This document shows, piece after piece, positions 42,598 through 51,604 of a DNA stretch of 64,000 nt; position 1 is the first letter of the stretch; the number at the start of each line of letters is the position of its first letter. Both the position numbers and the translations under genes were made by a program. The DNA comes from Gammaproteobacteria bacterium UBA2965 (lineage in GTDB: Bacteria; Pseudomonadota; Gammaproteobacteria; Pseudomonadales; Azotimanducaceae), in NCBI GenBank assembly GCA_002348385.1, contig DEBD01000028.1:1-64000 (forward strand). The letters run 5' to 3'. The notes under the pieces were generated by a model. It was not told the origin of the DNA. It saw nothing but the letters and a program-made list of their open reading frames with translations, and ran no database searches.

Positions 42598-43667
42598 GTG
42601 CTGACGACCAGAGCGAGCGGCTGCACGAAGCGGTCCGCAGAGCCTGCGCGGATGCGCAGCCGCTGCTGGTCGCCGGCAGCGGGAGCAAGCGCTTTCTGTT
42701 GGATGCCCTGGTCTCGGATGGCGCCGCGCTGCTATCTGTGGCTGAACACGTGGGCGTTGTGGACTACCGGCCTGACGAGTTGGTGGTTACCGTGAGAACC
42801 GGAACTCCCCTGCATGATCTGCAGGGGTTGCTGGATGCCAACCAGCAGCTGTTGCCGTTTGATCCGCCCCGGTTTGAAGGCGGCGGAACCATTGGCGGCG
42901 CGATAGCGTCAGGGCTTGCCGGGCCGGCGCGGCCGTGGCGTGGCTCAGTGCGCGACTGCCTGCTGGGCGTGGAGCTGGTTAATGGCGTCGGTGAGCGGCT
43001 GCGCTTCGGCGGGCAGGTGATGAAAAACGTTGCTGGTTACGACGTTTCAAGGTTGCAATCCGGCGCTTTCGGCAGCCTGGGCGTGCTGCTCACAGTAAGC
43101 TTGAGGCTCCTGCCTAAGCCCGCCGTGGAGCGTACCTGCGCCTTGGAACTGGATGCGCCCACAGCCCTGGCCCGTATGCGCCAGTGGGCCCGGCAACCGC
43201 TGCCACTGACCGGTGTTGGTTATCAGGCGGGTGTGTTGTGGGCGCGGCTTGCGGGTTCGGAGCCTGCGGTGGCAGCGGCCCTGGCCGAACTGGGTGGTGA
43301 GCCTGTGGCAGATGGAGCAAGCTGGTGGGACGACCTGCGCGACCACACCCTGCCGGTGTTCAAGGGCGACGCACCACTAGTGCGTGTCATCGTACCGCCT
43401 TCGGCTCCGGCGCCCCTGGAAGGTAGCGTGGTCGAATGGGCGGGTGGCCTGCGTTGGTTCGCTGCTGAGGATGCCGCGCACGGCCAACGCCTGGCCGCGG
43501 AAGCGGAAGCCCACGGTGGTTATGCCTGCGGATTCGATGGCCGCTACGCACGCGTGGAGCACTCTGTCATGGCGGAAGCACTGCGCATTCAACAGCGCCG
43601 AATCAAGCACGCGTTCGACCCCCAAGATCTGTTCAACCGCGGACTGGTGGAAATGGATGCAGACTGA
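42594..43667 (+). CDS. glcE: glycolate oxidase FAD-binding subunit GlcE
   Basis: A 357-aa PCMH-type FAD protein: LVVTVRTGTPLHDLQGLLD, FEGGGTIGGAIASGLAGPARP and NVAGYDVSRLQSGAFGSLGV, all GlcE hallmarks. The start is a TTG whose last two bases overlap the glcD TGA (TTGA), giving MSADDQSERL; no ATG fits. Length matches GlcE (about 350 aa). It overlaps glcF by 11 nt. Confidence 0.93.
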   Translation: MSADDQSERLHEAVRRACADAQPLLVAGSGSKRFLLDALVSDGAALLSVAEHVGVVDYRPDELVVTVRTGTPLHDLQGLLDANQQLLPFDPPRFEGGGTIGGAIASGLAGPARPWRGSVRDCLLGVELVNGVGERLRFGGQVMKNVAGYDVSRLQSGAFGSLGVLLTVSLRLLPKPAVERTCALELDAPTALARMRQWARQPLPLTGVGYQAGVLWARLAGSEPAVAAALAELGGEPVADGASWWDDLRDHTLPVFKGDAPLVRVIVPPSAPAPLEGSVVEWAGGLRWFAAEDAAHGQRLAAEAEAHGGYACGFDGRYARVEHSVMAEALRIQQRRIKHAFDPQDLFNRGLVEMDAD

Positions 43668-44856
43668 ACTGCACCCGAGCATTGCCGACACCCACTCCGG
43701 TCGCCGCGCTCAGGAGATATTGCGCAGCTGCGTACATTGCGGGTTTTGCAATGCAACTTGTCCGACCTATCTCGCCACAGGCGACGAGCTGGACGGGCCC
43801 CGCGGACGCATCTACCTCATGAAGGAAATGCTGGAAGCGGGCGAGGCTAACGCGGTGGCGCAGAACCACCTTGATCGCTGCCTTACCTGCCGGGCCTGTG
43901 AGACCACGTGTCCCAGCGGGGTTGCCTACGGAGAACTATTGGAGGTGGGCCGGTCTCTGGCGGAATCTGCCGGTTCCAGGGGATTTGTCACCGACGTCAT
44001 TAGGCGATGGCTGAAGGCCGTGGTGCCGGACGTTCGCGCTTTCCGCCGATGGGCAACATTGGGTGGATGGGTGCGTTGGCTGCTGCCCGTCAGGTTGCGC
44101 CGACAGCTTCCAGAAGTGGCAGAGCTCAGGCCCATCGTCGGGTCGACTCACGAGCGCAAGTTACTCGTGCTTGAGGGCTGCGTGCAGCAGGTAGCCACGC
44201 CGACCGTGAACGCAGCCCTTGCCGAGCGCTTGGGCGAGCGAGGCTTTCAGGTGCTGACCGCCGCAGGTGAGGCCTGCTGCGGCAGTCTGAACCTGCACCT
44301 TGGGGACGAGGGGGGTGCGCGCGCGCAGATGCGCCACAACGTCGATGTGCTGTGGCCGCTGCTTGGCGAACTCGATGCGGTGCTCTCCACGGCCAGCGGC
44401 TGCGGCGTAACCTACAAGGATTACGGACGGTTGCTGGCTGACGACGCCGATTATGCGGATAAGGCTGCCGCCCTTTCAGCGAAGGTGCTGGACGTGGCCG
44501 AGTTCTGCGAGCGCGAGGAGCTGCAATTCGATCGTGCCGCCGATGTAGAGCGCGTGGCGTGGCAGGCGCCCTGTACGCTCCAGCATGGTCAGCAGGTCAA
44601 CGGCACTGTCGAGCGGTTGCTCGAACGAGCGGGTTACGCGCTGGTGGATGTGGCGGATGGCCATCTTTGCTGCGGCTCGGCTGGCACTTACTCCGTGCTG
44701 CAGCCGGATCTTTCGGAGAGGCTGCGCGACGCGAAGCTCAACGCCCTGTGCGCGAATACGCCAGATGTGATCGCCACCGCCAACGTGGGCTGCCAGACCC
44801 ATCTCGCATCGGCCAGCGGGATACCGGTGCGGCATTGGGTGGAACTCCTGCGCTGA
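43657..44856 (+). CDS. glcF: glycolate oxidase iron-sulfur subunit GlcF
   Basis: A 399-aa protein with two N-terminal [4Fe-4S] ferredoxin motifs, CVHCGFCNATCPTY and CLTCRACETTCPSG, and two C-terminal CCG domains (EACCGSLNLH and HLCCGSAGTYS). It passes electrons from the GlcD/E flavins to the respiratory chain. The start is the ATG at 43657, preceded by GGTGG, inside the end of glcE. No GlcC-type regulator gene lies next to the operon. Confidence 0.95.
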   Translation: MQTELHPSIADTHSGRRAQEILRSCVHCGFCNATCPTYLATGDELDGPRGRIYLMKEMLEAGEANAVAQNHLDRCLTCRACETTCPSGVAYGELLEVGRSLAESAGSRGFVTDVIRRWLKAVVPDVRAFRRWATLGGWVRWLLPVRLRRQLPEVAELRPIVGSTHERKLLVLEGCVQQVATPTVNAALAERLGERGFQVLTAAGEACCGSLNLHLGDEGGARAQMRHNVDVLWPLLGELDAVLSTASGCGVTYKDYGRLLADDADYADKAAALSAKVLDVAEFCEREELQFDRAADVERVAWQAPCTLQHGQQVNGTVERLLERAGYALVDVADGHLCCGSAGTYSVLQPDLSERLRDAKLNALCANTPDVIATANVGCQTHLASASGIPVRHWVELLR

Positions 44857-44892
44857 GCCGGCTGGGGTCGAGTCCCCTGATCACGAGTGCGG

Positions 44893-45396
44893 TTAGCCGC
44901 GATAGGTTCGCCATTTCCGTCTGATCTCCGTGGCTGCGGCCGCGTTACCCTGTTGGTCTTTGGCGTCGGCGATTACCATCCAGGCCTGCCTCACCCAGTC
45001 TATTCGAGATCCCGCCAGGGCTATGGTTTTGTTGGCGTACTGAATCGCCCCTTCCAGGTCGCGTTGGGCGAGATGCAGCTCAGCCAGCTTCAGCCACAGG
45101 TCTGCCTGACGTGGATTCAGGCGGATCGCCCGTTCCACATAAGCGATGGCTTCAATATGGTTGCCGGAGGCGTGGGCGCGCTTGCTCTGTTTGAGTAACG
45201 CCAGTGTGGCTGAGTGGGTATCGGCCGGCTTGGTTGCTTCGCCTGCGGGGCCGATGGGAACGTCCTGTTGGGGATCGGCACCCTGGTCGGCTGCGCTGCT
45301 GCGCTCGTACACGGGCGGAACCTGTCCAGCTGGCGACCCGCAGGCCGACAACAGCAGCGCGACGATGGCGAGGATCGCTACTCGAGGTGTATCCAC
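44893..45396 (-). CDS. LpoP-like TPR lipoprotein, putative PBP1b activator
   Basis: A 167-aa lipoprotein: the signal peptide ends LSAC (Cys19), a Pro/Gly/Asp-rich linker spans about 20-60, then a helical-repeat domain with at least two TPR units (AIAYVERAIRLNPRQADLWL, then LAQRDLEGAIQYANKTIAL). The gene overlaps the 3' end of mrcB by 19 nt. A TPR lipoprotein next to the PBP1b gene is the arrangement of LpoP, the PBP1b activator of Pseudomonas aeruginosa, so the same role is inferred. The lipid anchor would place it in the outer membrane, reaching PBP1b through the peptidoglycan. Confidence 0.8.
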   Translation of the reverse strand: MDTPRVAILAIVALLLSACGSPAGQVPPVYERSSAADQGADPQQDVPIGPAGEATKPADTHSATLALLKQSKRAHASGNHIEAIAYVERAIRLNPRQADLWLKLAELHLAQRDLEGAIQYANKTIALAGSRIDWVRQAWMVIADAKDQQGNAAAATEIRRKWRTYRG

Positions 45397-47666
45397 TTCC
45401 GAATTCTCTGGGGTACCGAGCGCAGCGTGATACCACAGCCGGATTTGCGCTGCAAAGGGGTGCCGCGAGGCAATGGTATTTTCACCACTTCGGCGCAGCG
45501 GTCATGAGCCAGTTGCCCACTCGCGTAATCCACGGGAATGAGATCTGCCTGAGGTGGAGGCAAAGGCCGTACCGACAGCCTGGCCATGATGTTGTCCCAG
45601 ACCGTCAGCGCGCCAGTGGCGCCGGTGAGTCCGGTGTCCGTATAGTTGTCGTTGCCCAGCCACACCACACCAAGCCGCGCGCTGTCGAAGCCAGCGAACC
45701 AGCTGTCGCGGTAGCCGTCCGAAGTCCCCGTTTTGCCCGCCACACCGGCGTTGCTGAAGCGCGAGCGCTTTCCGGTGCCTTTGCTCATCACCACCCCTAG
45801 AGCGGCGTTAAGCGTCTCCGCCATGGCGGGATCGATCTGCTGGCGCATGGAGAAAGGGTGGTGAGCAATGGTGGCGCCCTGTTCGTTCAGCACCGCCACC
45901 ACGGCCTTGACGGGCATGTGGAAGCCGCCGCTGGCGAAAGTGCCGTACAGCCCCGCAACTTCCAGCGGCGTGAGCGATTCCGCGCCGAGCAGTAGCGACG
46001 GAAAGCGGTTGGCAGGGCCGTTGCCTGTGAGGGCCCGCAGGCGCTCCGCCACGGAATCCACCCCGATGTGCATGCCCAGTTTCACGGTTGCCAAGTTCAA
46101 AGATTCTCCCAGTGCTCTGATGAGCGGCACTGGCCCGTGCGTAGACTTGTCGAAGTTCCGGGGGGTCCAGTTGGGTTGGTTGGGCATCTCGATGCTGACG
46201 GGTTCGTCCTGCACGGAACTCACCAGGTGATGTCCCTGCTCCAGGGCGGTGAGATAGATCACCGGCTTCAATAGCGACCCCACGGGGCGTCTGGCGTTGA
46301 GCGCCCGGTTGAACCCATCGTCGCCGCTCTTGCGCGCGCCGGCCAGCGCTTCCACTTCCCCGGTTTGTGTGTGGGTGATGATCACGGCCGCCTGCAGCGA
46401 CCCGGGGTCCAGACCGCGGGCGGATTCCAGGCGCGGCAATGCCTGGGCGAGGGCTGCTTCCACGGCGTCCTGGCTGCGTGGGTTCAGCGTGGCGAATACC
46501 CGAAGTCCGAGGGAAGTGAGCTCCTCTACGCTCAGCTCCGTGAGATTGTCGCGCACCAGATCCATGAATGCCGGATAGTAGGTGCCACCGCGACGGGTCC
46601 CCTCGACAACGCCCAGCGGGCTGTTGCGCGCGCTGGCGTGCTCGCGATCGCTGATTAGCTGATGCTCGTGGAGAATGTCTAGCACCAGGTCCCGTCTCTG
46701 GCGGGCCCGGTGAGGGTGGCGGAACGGATTGTAATAGGAGGGTCCCCGGATGATGGCGATGAGCGTGGCGATCTTCGCCGCATCCAGTTCGCCAAGTGGA
46801 CGATTGAAATAGAACTGTGACCCCAGACCGAACCCGTGTACGGCCCGACTGCCGTCCTGGCCCAGGTAAATCTCGTTCACGTAGGCGCTCAGCAGATCGG
46901 GTTTGGTGAAACGAAGCTCCAGGATGACGGCCATGGCAAGCTCGCGCAGCTTGCGCGCCAGCGTTCTGCGGTTGTCCAGGAAGTAGCTCTTCACCAGTTG
47001 CTGGGTCAGTGTGCTGCCTCCCTGGCGCACTTCGCCAGCGGTGACGTTGACCCAGAGCGCTCGCAGAATACCGAGCACGTCGAAACCGGCGTGGGAGTCA
47101 AAACGTTGGTCTTCCGTCGCTTTCAAACCGTCTGCCAGCAAGACAGGAATCTGATCGGGGGCCAGCACCAGGCGGTCTTCACCGTGCGAGGGAAAGAAGC
47201 TGCCGATAACGGCGGGATCCAATCGGATCAGGGGTACGGGTCGACCCATGGCATCTTCGATTCGGCGGATCTGGCCGCGGTCGAACACCACCTCTATGCG
47301 CTGGCTGCCGCGCATCCGCTCCATGAAGCGAAATGCTCGTAGATGGATTGACAGCGTATTGGCGAGACCGGAATAGGTGCCGGGCTCGCTCGCCTGGCGG
47401 CGCTGCTGGTAACCCAGTCGAGCCAGCTCGGTGATCACCTCGTTGCGGGAGAGGCTGGCGCCGGGATGCAGCTCCAGTGGCGTGGCGTACACCACGGCGG
47501 GCACGGACCAGCGCCGCCCTTCGAAGGTGTTGGTGATCAGTCGGTCCAGATACAGCAGGTAGCCCACCCCCGCGGCTAGCAGCAGGGTGAACAGGCCAAA
47601 GATCAGTCGCCGGCGGCGCTGCCGGCGTCTGCGGATGCGCTGGCTCGGCCGTTTGCGCTTAGCCAC
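45378..47666 (-). CDS. mrcB: penicillin-binding protein 1B (bifunctional)
   Basis: A 762-aa class A PBP. A strongly basic cytoplasmic tail (residues 1-20) is followed by one transmembrane helix (21-40), a UB2H-like regulatory region, a GT51 glycosyltransferase domain (ATEDQRFDSHAGFD with catalytic Glu185; RQGGSTLTQQLVKSYFL) and a transpeptidase domain (SxxK at Ser464-Lys467 in PVGSLLKP, SLN in GESLNLA, KTGTSDGYRDSW). It polymerises and cross-links peptidoglycan. Overlaps the LpoP-like gene, with which it should be co-expressed. Confidence 0.95.
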   Translation of the reverse strand: MAKRKRPSQRIRRRRQRRRRLIFGLFTLLLAAGVGYLLYLDRLITNTFEGRRWSVPAVVYATPLELHPGASLSRNEVITELARLGYQQRRQASEPGTYSGLANTLSIHLRAFRFMERMRGSQRIEVVFDRGQIRRIEDAMGRPVPLIRLDPAVIGSFFPSHGEDRLVLAPDQIPVLLADGLKATEDQRFDSHAGFDVLGILRALWVNVTAGEVRQGGSTLTQQLVKSYFLDNRRTLARKLRELAMAVILELRFTKPDLLSAYVNEIYLGQDGSRAVHGFGLGSQFYFNRPLGELDAAKIATLIAIIRGPSYYNPFRHPHRARQRRDLVLDILHEHQLISDREHASARNSPLGVVEGTRRGGTYYPAFMDLVRDNLTELSVEELTSLGLRVFATLNPRSQDAVEAALAQALPRLESARGLDPGSLQAAVIITHTQTGEVEALAGARKSGDDGFNRALNARRPVGSLLKPVIYLTALEQGHHLVSSVQDEPVSIEMPNQPNWTPRNFDKSTHGPVPLIRALGESLNLATVKLGMHIGVDSVAERLRALTGNGPANRFPSLLLGAESLTPLEVAGLYGTFASGGFHMPVKAVVAVLNEQGATIAHHPFSMRQQIDPAMAETLNAALGVVMSKGTGKRSRFSNAGVAGKTGTSDGYRDSWFAGFDSARLGVVWLGNDNYTDTGLTGATGALTVWDNIMARLSVRPLPPPQADLIPVDYASGQLAHDRCAEVVKIPLPRGTPLQRKSGCGITLRSVPQRIRKWIHLE

Positions 47667-47685
47667 TCTTACTCACAAGGGCCCA

Positions 47686-48087
47686 TCAGGGCGTTGCGAG
47701 CCGGGCCCGAGCAGCTCTGTGTTCGGAGGGGTTGAGAATGCCTGCATCTGCGCGCTGGCGACGCTGATCCAGCCTGTCGGTCGTGGACTCGGTGCGTTTG
47801 ACCAATCCTAGCCAGGAGCCTAGTTGTTGGAACACGCCGCGGGCGGCAGGCCAGATTTTCGGAAGTAGCCAGCACAGCACCATGATGAAAATCGTAAAGG
47901 CGACCAAGAATAGCACGGGGTTTATAAGCGCGGACGCCATGATGATCAGGGGGTCCTGCACGATCCGCAGGTTGTCGGGCAGGTTGCTGTAGCCGACAGA
48001 TCCGCCGGAACCAAGCATTGCGATGGCAATGTAGAGCTTGATCCCGCTGGCCCAGGCAACGCCTATGGTGAGCGCCAGAGAATGAAT
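47686..48087 (-). CDS. shortened DUF4126-like membrane protein
   Basis: The frame reads SLALTIGVAWASGIKLYIAI near its N terminus, then LPDNLRIVQDPLIIMASAL, then a second hydrophobic stretch ending MVLCWLLPKIWPAAR. The first part matches the start, and the last part the end, of DUF4126 proteins (usually about 180-200 aa), so roughly 70 central residues seem to be missing. No ATG, GTG or TTG precedes the conserved start; ATT at 48087 is the only candidate before an upstream stop, otherwise an ATG at 48018 cuts into the domain. It may be a decaying gene. It lies just upstream of mrcB on the same strand. Confidence 0.5.
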   Translation of the reverse strand: MHSLALTIGVAWASGIKLYIAIAMLGSGGSVGYSNLPDNLRIVQDPLIIMASALINPVLFLVAFTIFIMVLCWLLPKIWPAARGVFQQLGSWLGLVKRTESTTDRLDQRRQRADAGILNPSEHRAARARLATP

Positions 48088-48225
48088 AAGTGATTGATAT
48101 CATTCAACTTTAAGTTAGGCCTGCGAACGTTTCAAAAATCCTAGCGGACCCGTCTGAACGAAGCCTGAAGCGACTCGTGTGGCCCGCGACGTGCTTGATG
48201 GATCGAATCCGGGTACCATGCAATC

Positions 48226-48313
48226 AGCCTAAGGGGTGGTCTAAGCCTGAGACGCCGCATCGTCGGTGGACCCTTTGAACCTGATCCGGTTAGCACCGGC
48301 GTAGGAATAGGAA
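48226..48313 (+). promoter_or_regulatory. TPP (THI-box) riboswitch
   Basis: The conserved aptamer elements appear in order: GGGGTG near 48233, CCTGAGACG near 48246, then ACCCTTTGAACCTGATCCGG (48270-48289) and TTAGCACCGGCGTAGGAATAGG. CCTA (48228-48231) can pair with TAGG (48308-48311) to close helix P1. It lies 60 nt upstream of a TonB-dependent receptor, so binding of thiamine pyrophosphate should lower receptor synthesis. Confidence 0.95.
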
Positions 48314-48332
48314 TCTCACCTGACGTCTTCCG

Positions 48333-48367
48333 CTTCGCTCCTAGGCATCTTGTATCAAGGAGTGAAG
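48333..48367 (+). promoter_or_regulatory. Shine-Dalgarno-sequestering hairpin (riboswitch expression platform)
   Basis: CTTCGCTCCT (48333-48342) is complementary to AGGAGTGAAG (48358-48367) over 10 bp with one G-U pair, enclosing a 15-nt loop. The 3' arm contains the AAGGAG that serves the receptor ATG at 48372. When formed, the helix would hide the ribosome binding site, which points to translational control by the TPP riboswitch. No T-run follows, so it is not a terminator. Confidence 0.8.
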
Positions 48368-48371
48368 TCAG

Positions 48372-50486
48372 ATGACCCGTCAGATCGTTTCCACGATGTT
48401 GCTGTTGTTCCCGTTGGCTGTGGCCGCCGCAGAGCCTGGCCAAACCGGCCGGAACGACACCGCGGTGATAGAAGAGATCGTGGTGACCGCCAATTTTCGT
48501 GATGAGCGCCTGGGCCTCGTGCCGTCCAGCGTGAGCGTGGTGTCCGCGGATGCCATTGCCAAACGTGGTGCAACGCATCTGGAAGCGTTGTTTAACATGA
48601 CGCCCAACGTCAACTACGCATCCGGTGCGTCGCGCGGCCGCTTTTTCCAGATACGCGGTGTGGGTGAACGCAGCCAGTTCAAGGATCCCCTTGACCCGTC
48701 CGTGGGCCTGATTGTGGACGGGATAGACCTGAGCGGTATCGGCCTGGCGGGGACGCTGTTTGACGTGGCGCAGGTGGAGATTCTCCGGGGGCCCCAGGGC
48801 ACGACGTTCGGCTCCAGTGCCATGGGCGGCCTCGTGCTCATGCGTTCGCAGGCACCGGGCGATACCTTCGAAGGCAAGGTGTCATCGGGAGTTGCCAACT
48901 ACGGGCGCTGGCATGTGGGTGCGGCGCTGGGCGGGCCATTGAGCGATACGGTGTCTGCGCGCTTGTCGGTACACCAGTTCCAGGGTGACGGCTATATCAA
49001 AAACGACTTCCTGGGCGCGGACGACACCAACAACTTCGACGAGCTGACGCTTCGGGGCAGGTTGCGCTGGCAGCCGCGCGAGGACACCACGGTGGACGTA
49101 GGCGTATTGCATGTCGACGCAGATAATGGCTACGACGCGTTCTCCCTGGAGAATACGCGCATCACCGGGTCTGACGAGCCGGGCCACGACCGTCAGGAAA
49201 CCACGGCGTTCTCCGCCCAGGCCTCCTATGCCGGCTTCGAACGGTTTGTTGTGGAGGCCAGCGCCTTTTTCGAGCAGAGCGATCTTGCCTACGGGTTTGA
49301 TTGGGATTGGTCGTACCTCGACCTGGTTGGCTGGCAGGGTGGCGAGGACAACGTGCGTGATCGCGACAGCTTCGGAGTGGATCTGCGTCTGATCTCTACC
49401 GGTGATGGCGTAGGCTGGGTTGTGGGCGCGTACGCGTACCGGCGCGACGTGCGTTTAGACTACTCGGATCGCTGCATTCCGTGTGGGGGCGCCTCGTTTT
49501 TCTCCAGTGATTTCGAGACGCAACGCTTTGCGCTCTACGGCGAGATTGACCTGGCGTTGGGCGAGCGGCTGCGGCTGTCGATTGGTGCGCGGGTGGAGAC
49601 CTACGACGACGGCTATTCGGACAGCGCGGGTGTGATGGCGGATCCTGACGACACCATGTGGGGCGTTGCCGCGAATCTGCAATACCTGATTTCTGATACG
49701 TTGCTGGCGTATGCGGCGTTCGATCGTGGATACAAAACCGGCGGGGTAAACGGTCAGGCAGTGGCTGCCGCGGACCCGGCCGTCGATCCGGTTATAGCCG
49801 CGTTCCTTGATGAGCGGTTGGCCTTCGAGGCGGAGACCCTGCTCAGCTACGAGCTGGGGCTGAAGGGGAGCTTCCTGGAGGACCGCATGACCATCAACGT
49901 TTCCGCTTTCTTCATGCAGCGCGACGACATGCAGGCCAACTCCTGGGTGCTGTTTCCGCCGGCAAACTGGCGCTCCTACATCGACAACGTGGACCAGGGA
50001 GAAAACTGGGGGTTGGAACTGGAGCTCGGCTGGCGGCCTACGGATGCGCTGCAGCTGAAGCTGGGGTTGGGTCTGCTGGATACCGAACTGGGCGAGCTGA
50101 TCGTGCAGGACGTGGACACTGGGGATGCGCTGGTTCAGGAGGGTCGCTCCCAGGCCCATGCGCCTGATTATCAACTGTACCTGAGTGCGGAATACCGCTT
50201 CGGCCAGAATTACTTCGTTGGCGCTGAGTTTGAGGCGAAAGACTCGTTTTACTTTTCCAATAGCCACGACATCGCATCAGGCGCCCAGGAGTTGGTGCAC
50301 GCTTCGCTGGGCTATCGCGGGCAGAGCTTCGATGTCACGTTGTGGGGCAGAAACCTGCTGGACCGCGACTATGCGGTGCGTGGGTTCTATTTCGCGAACA
50401 ACCCGCTCAACGGATGGATCACCGAGTCGTATCGGCAGCTAGGCGAACCGCGCACTTATGGTGTGACGGCTCAGTATCACTTCTAG
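48372..50486 (+). CDS. TonB-dependent receptor, TPP-riboswitch controlled
   Basis: A 704-aa outer-membrane receptor. The signal peptide ends AVAAA at residue 20; the TonB box is EEIVVTA (34-40). The plug domain includes ADAIAKRGATHLEALFNMTP and GTTFGSSAMGGLVLMRSQAP; the 22-strand barrel follows and ends YGVTAQYHF with the terminal aromatic residue. Control by a TPP riboswitch implies uptake of thiamine, its phosphates or a precursor; such receptors are known in other proteobacteria. No inner-membrane transporter or thiamine gene is adjacent. Its stop overlaps the convergent gene's stop in a shared CTAG. Confidence 0.93.
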   Translation: MTRQIVSTMLLLFPLAVAAAEPGQTGRNDTAVIEEIVVTANFRDERLGLVPSSVSVVSADAIAKRGATHLEALFNMTPNVNYASGASRGRFFQIRGVGERSQFKDPLDPSVGLIVDGIDLSGIGLAGTLFDVAQVEILRGPQGTTFGSSAMGGLVLMRSQAPGDTFEGKVSSGVANYGRWHVGAALGGPLSDTVSARLSVHQFQGDGYIKNDFLGADDTNNFDELTLRGRLRWQPREDTTVDVGVLHVDADNGYDAFSLENTRITGSDEPGHDRQETTAFSAQASYAGFERFVVEASAFFEQSDLAYGFDWDWSYLDLVGWQGGEDNVRDRDSFGVDLRLISTGDGVGWVVGAYAYRRDVRLDYSDRCIPCGGASFFSSDFETQRFALYGEIDLALGERLRLSIGARVETYDDGYSDSAGVMADPDDTMWGVAANLQYLISDTLLAYAAFDRGYKTGGVNGQAVAAADPAVDPVIAAFLDERLAFEAETLLSYELGLKGSFLEDRMTINVSAFFMQRDDMQANSWVLFPPANWRSYIDNVDQGENWGLELELGWRPTDALQLKLGLGLLDTELGELIVQDVDTGDALVQEGRSQAHAPDYQLYLSAEYRFGQNYFVGAEFEAKDSFYFSNSHDIASGAQELVHASLGYRGQSFDVTLWGRNLLDRDYAVRGFYFANNPLNGWITESYRQLGEPRTYGVTAQYHF

Positions 50487-51199
50487 CGCGGGGCTCCGGC
50501 ACCTTGGGCGTCGGGGCTTTCCGCACCTGCCAGTACCATGGCGATGAGCTGATCGGCCACGTCAAGAGACGCCCTGCGGCCCACGTTCATGTTGATCTTG
50601 TATTTCTCGGCGACCACAAGGCTCGGCACGCTGTTAATGCCCACGTCACGCATTCGGCGATCGGCGTCGCGGGTGGCGCGCACCACGTCTGGTGATGTGA
50701 AGGCCGCCAGGAACTCTTCTGCCGTGGTGCCGTTGCCATCGACGAAATCTGCCACCATCTCAGCGCTGCGGAACACGCGGCCGTTGTCGTGGATGGCACG
50801 GAACAGGCGGTCGTGGTTGGCCTCCAGCGCGCCCAGCTGCTCCAGCGCGTAGTAGCTCTGGGCGAGGAGGCCCCACAGCGCATCGAACAGGGCTGGCGAG
50901 CGCACCAAGCGCACGCCATCTGGCAGATCCTCGCTCCACGCGTGCACTAACGGTTCGAAGTTGCTGCAATGCACACAGGCGTAGGAAAAATACTCGTGCA
51001 CCACGATGTCTTCTCCCGCCCGGCGCCGTGGTGGATTCTCGATGAGTGTGTAGTGCTCGTTGGCGGCGACTCCTGATCCTGATGGCCCACTCAAGCTGTA
51101 ATACGCCCCGTAGGCGATGACCGCGACGATGACGACGGCCACCGAGCCGAGAATGATCGCGCGTGTGCGCTGGACTTGCTGGTTGGTACGAGTGGGCAT
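50483..51199 (-). CDS. DsbA-family thiol:disulfide oxidoreductase
   Basis: A 238-aa protein with an N-terminal signal anchor (about residues 13-36) and a periplasmic thioredoxin-like DsbA domain with active site CVHC (Cys75, Cys78) in EYFSYACVHCSNFEP. The cis-Pro loop is GINSVPSLVV. It probably oxidises or isomerises periplasmic protein thiols while tethered to the inner membrane. AAGGAG precedes the ATG at 51199; the 31-codon extension is rejected. Confidence 0.9.
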   Translation of the reverse strand: MPTRTNQQVQRTRAIILGSVAVVIVAVIAYGAYYSLSGPSGSGVAANEHYTLIENPPRRRAGEDIVVHEYFSYACVHCSNFEPLVHAWSEDLPDGVRLVRSPALFDALWGLLAQSYYALEQLGALEANHDRLFRAIHDNGRVFRSAEMVADFVDGNGTTAEEFLAAFTSPDVVRATRDADRRMRDVGINSVPSLVVAEKYKINMNVGRRASLDVADQLIAMVLAGAESPDAQGAGAPR

Positions 51200-51290
51200 G
51201 CCAATCTCCTTGGAGCGTTGGATGCAGAGTCTACTCGGCATGGCTTGGGGCGCAAAAGGCCCGGCGCAGACTGTGGCATACTCCCGCGCC

Positions 51291-51545
51291 ATGGAGCGCT
51301 ATCAGCTGTTTGGGTACAACGCCTGTCCTTTCTGCTATCGGGTGCGTCGCTTTCTCGACTCGGCTGGCATCGAGATACAGTTGCGCGACACCATGCGGGA
51401 CCGGGACGCCCACGCGGAGTTGGTAGCGGGGGGAGGGCGCAGCACGGTGCCCTGCCTGCGCATCGAGCGGGAAGACGGGGTTCATTGGCTCTACGAAAGC
51501 GCCGACATCATCGACTATCTTGGCGAGCGCTACGGCATCGCTTGA
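51291..51545 (+). CDS. glutaredoxin-like protein
   Basis: An 84-aa protein with a glutaredoxin/GST-N fold: active site CPFC in LFGYNACPFCYRVRRFLDS, the cis-Pro loop STVPCLRI and the glutathione-contact ESADIIDYL. It could reduce glutathione mixed disulfides in the cytoplasm. The ATG at 51291 starts the domain directly; an upstream in-frame extension overlaps the divergent DsbA gene and is rejected. Confidence 0.88.
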   Translation: MERYQLFGYNACPFCYRVRRFLDSAGIEIQLRDTMRDRDAHAELVAGGGRSTVPCLRIEREDGVHWLYESADIIDYLGERYGIA

Positions 51546-51604
51546 GATTTCCGCCCGCCTGACGCGCCGCTCTTGTGGCGAGGGGGCTATTGAAAGGAGG
51601 ACAC

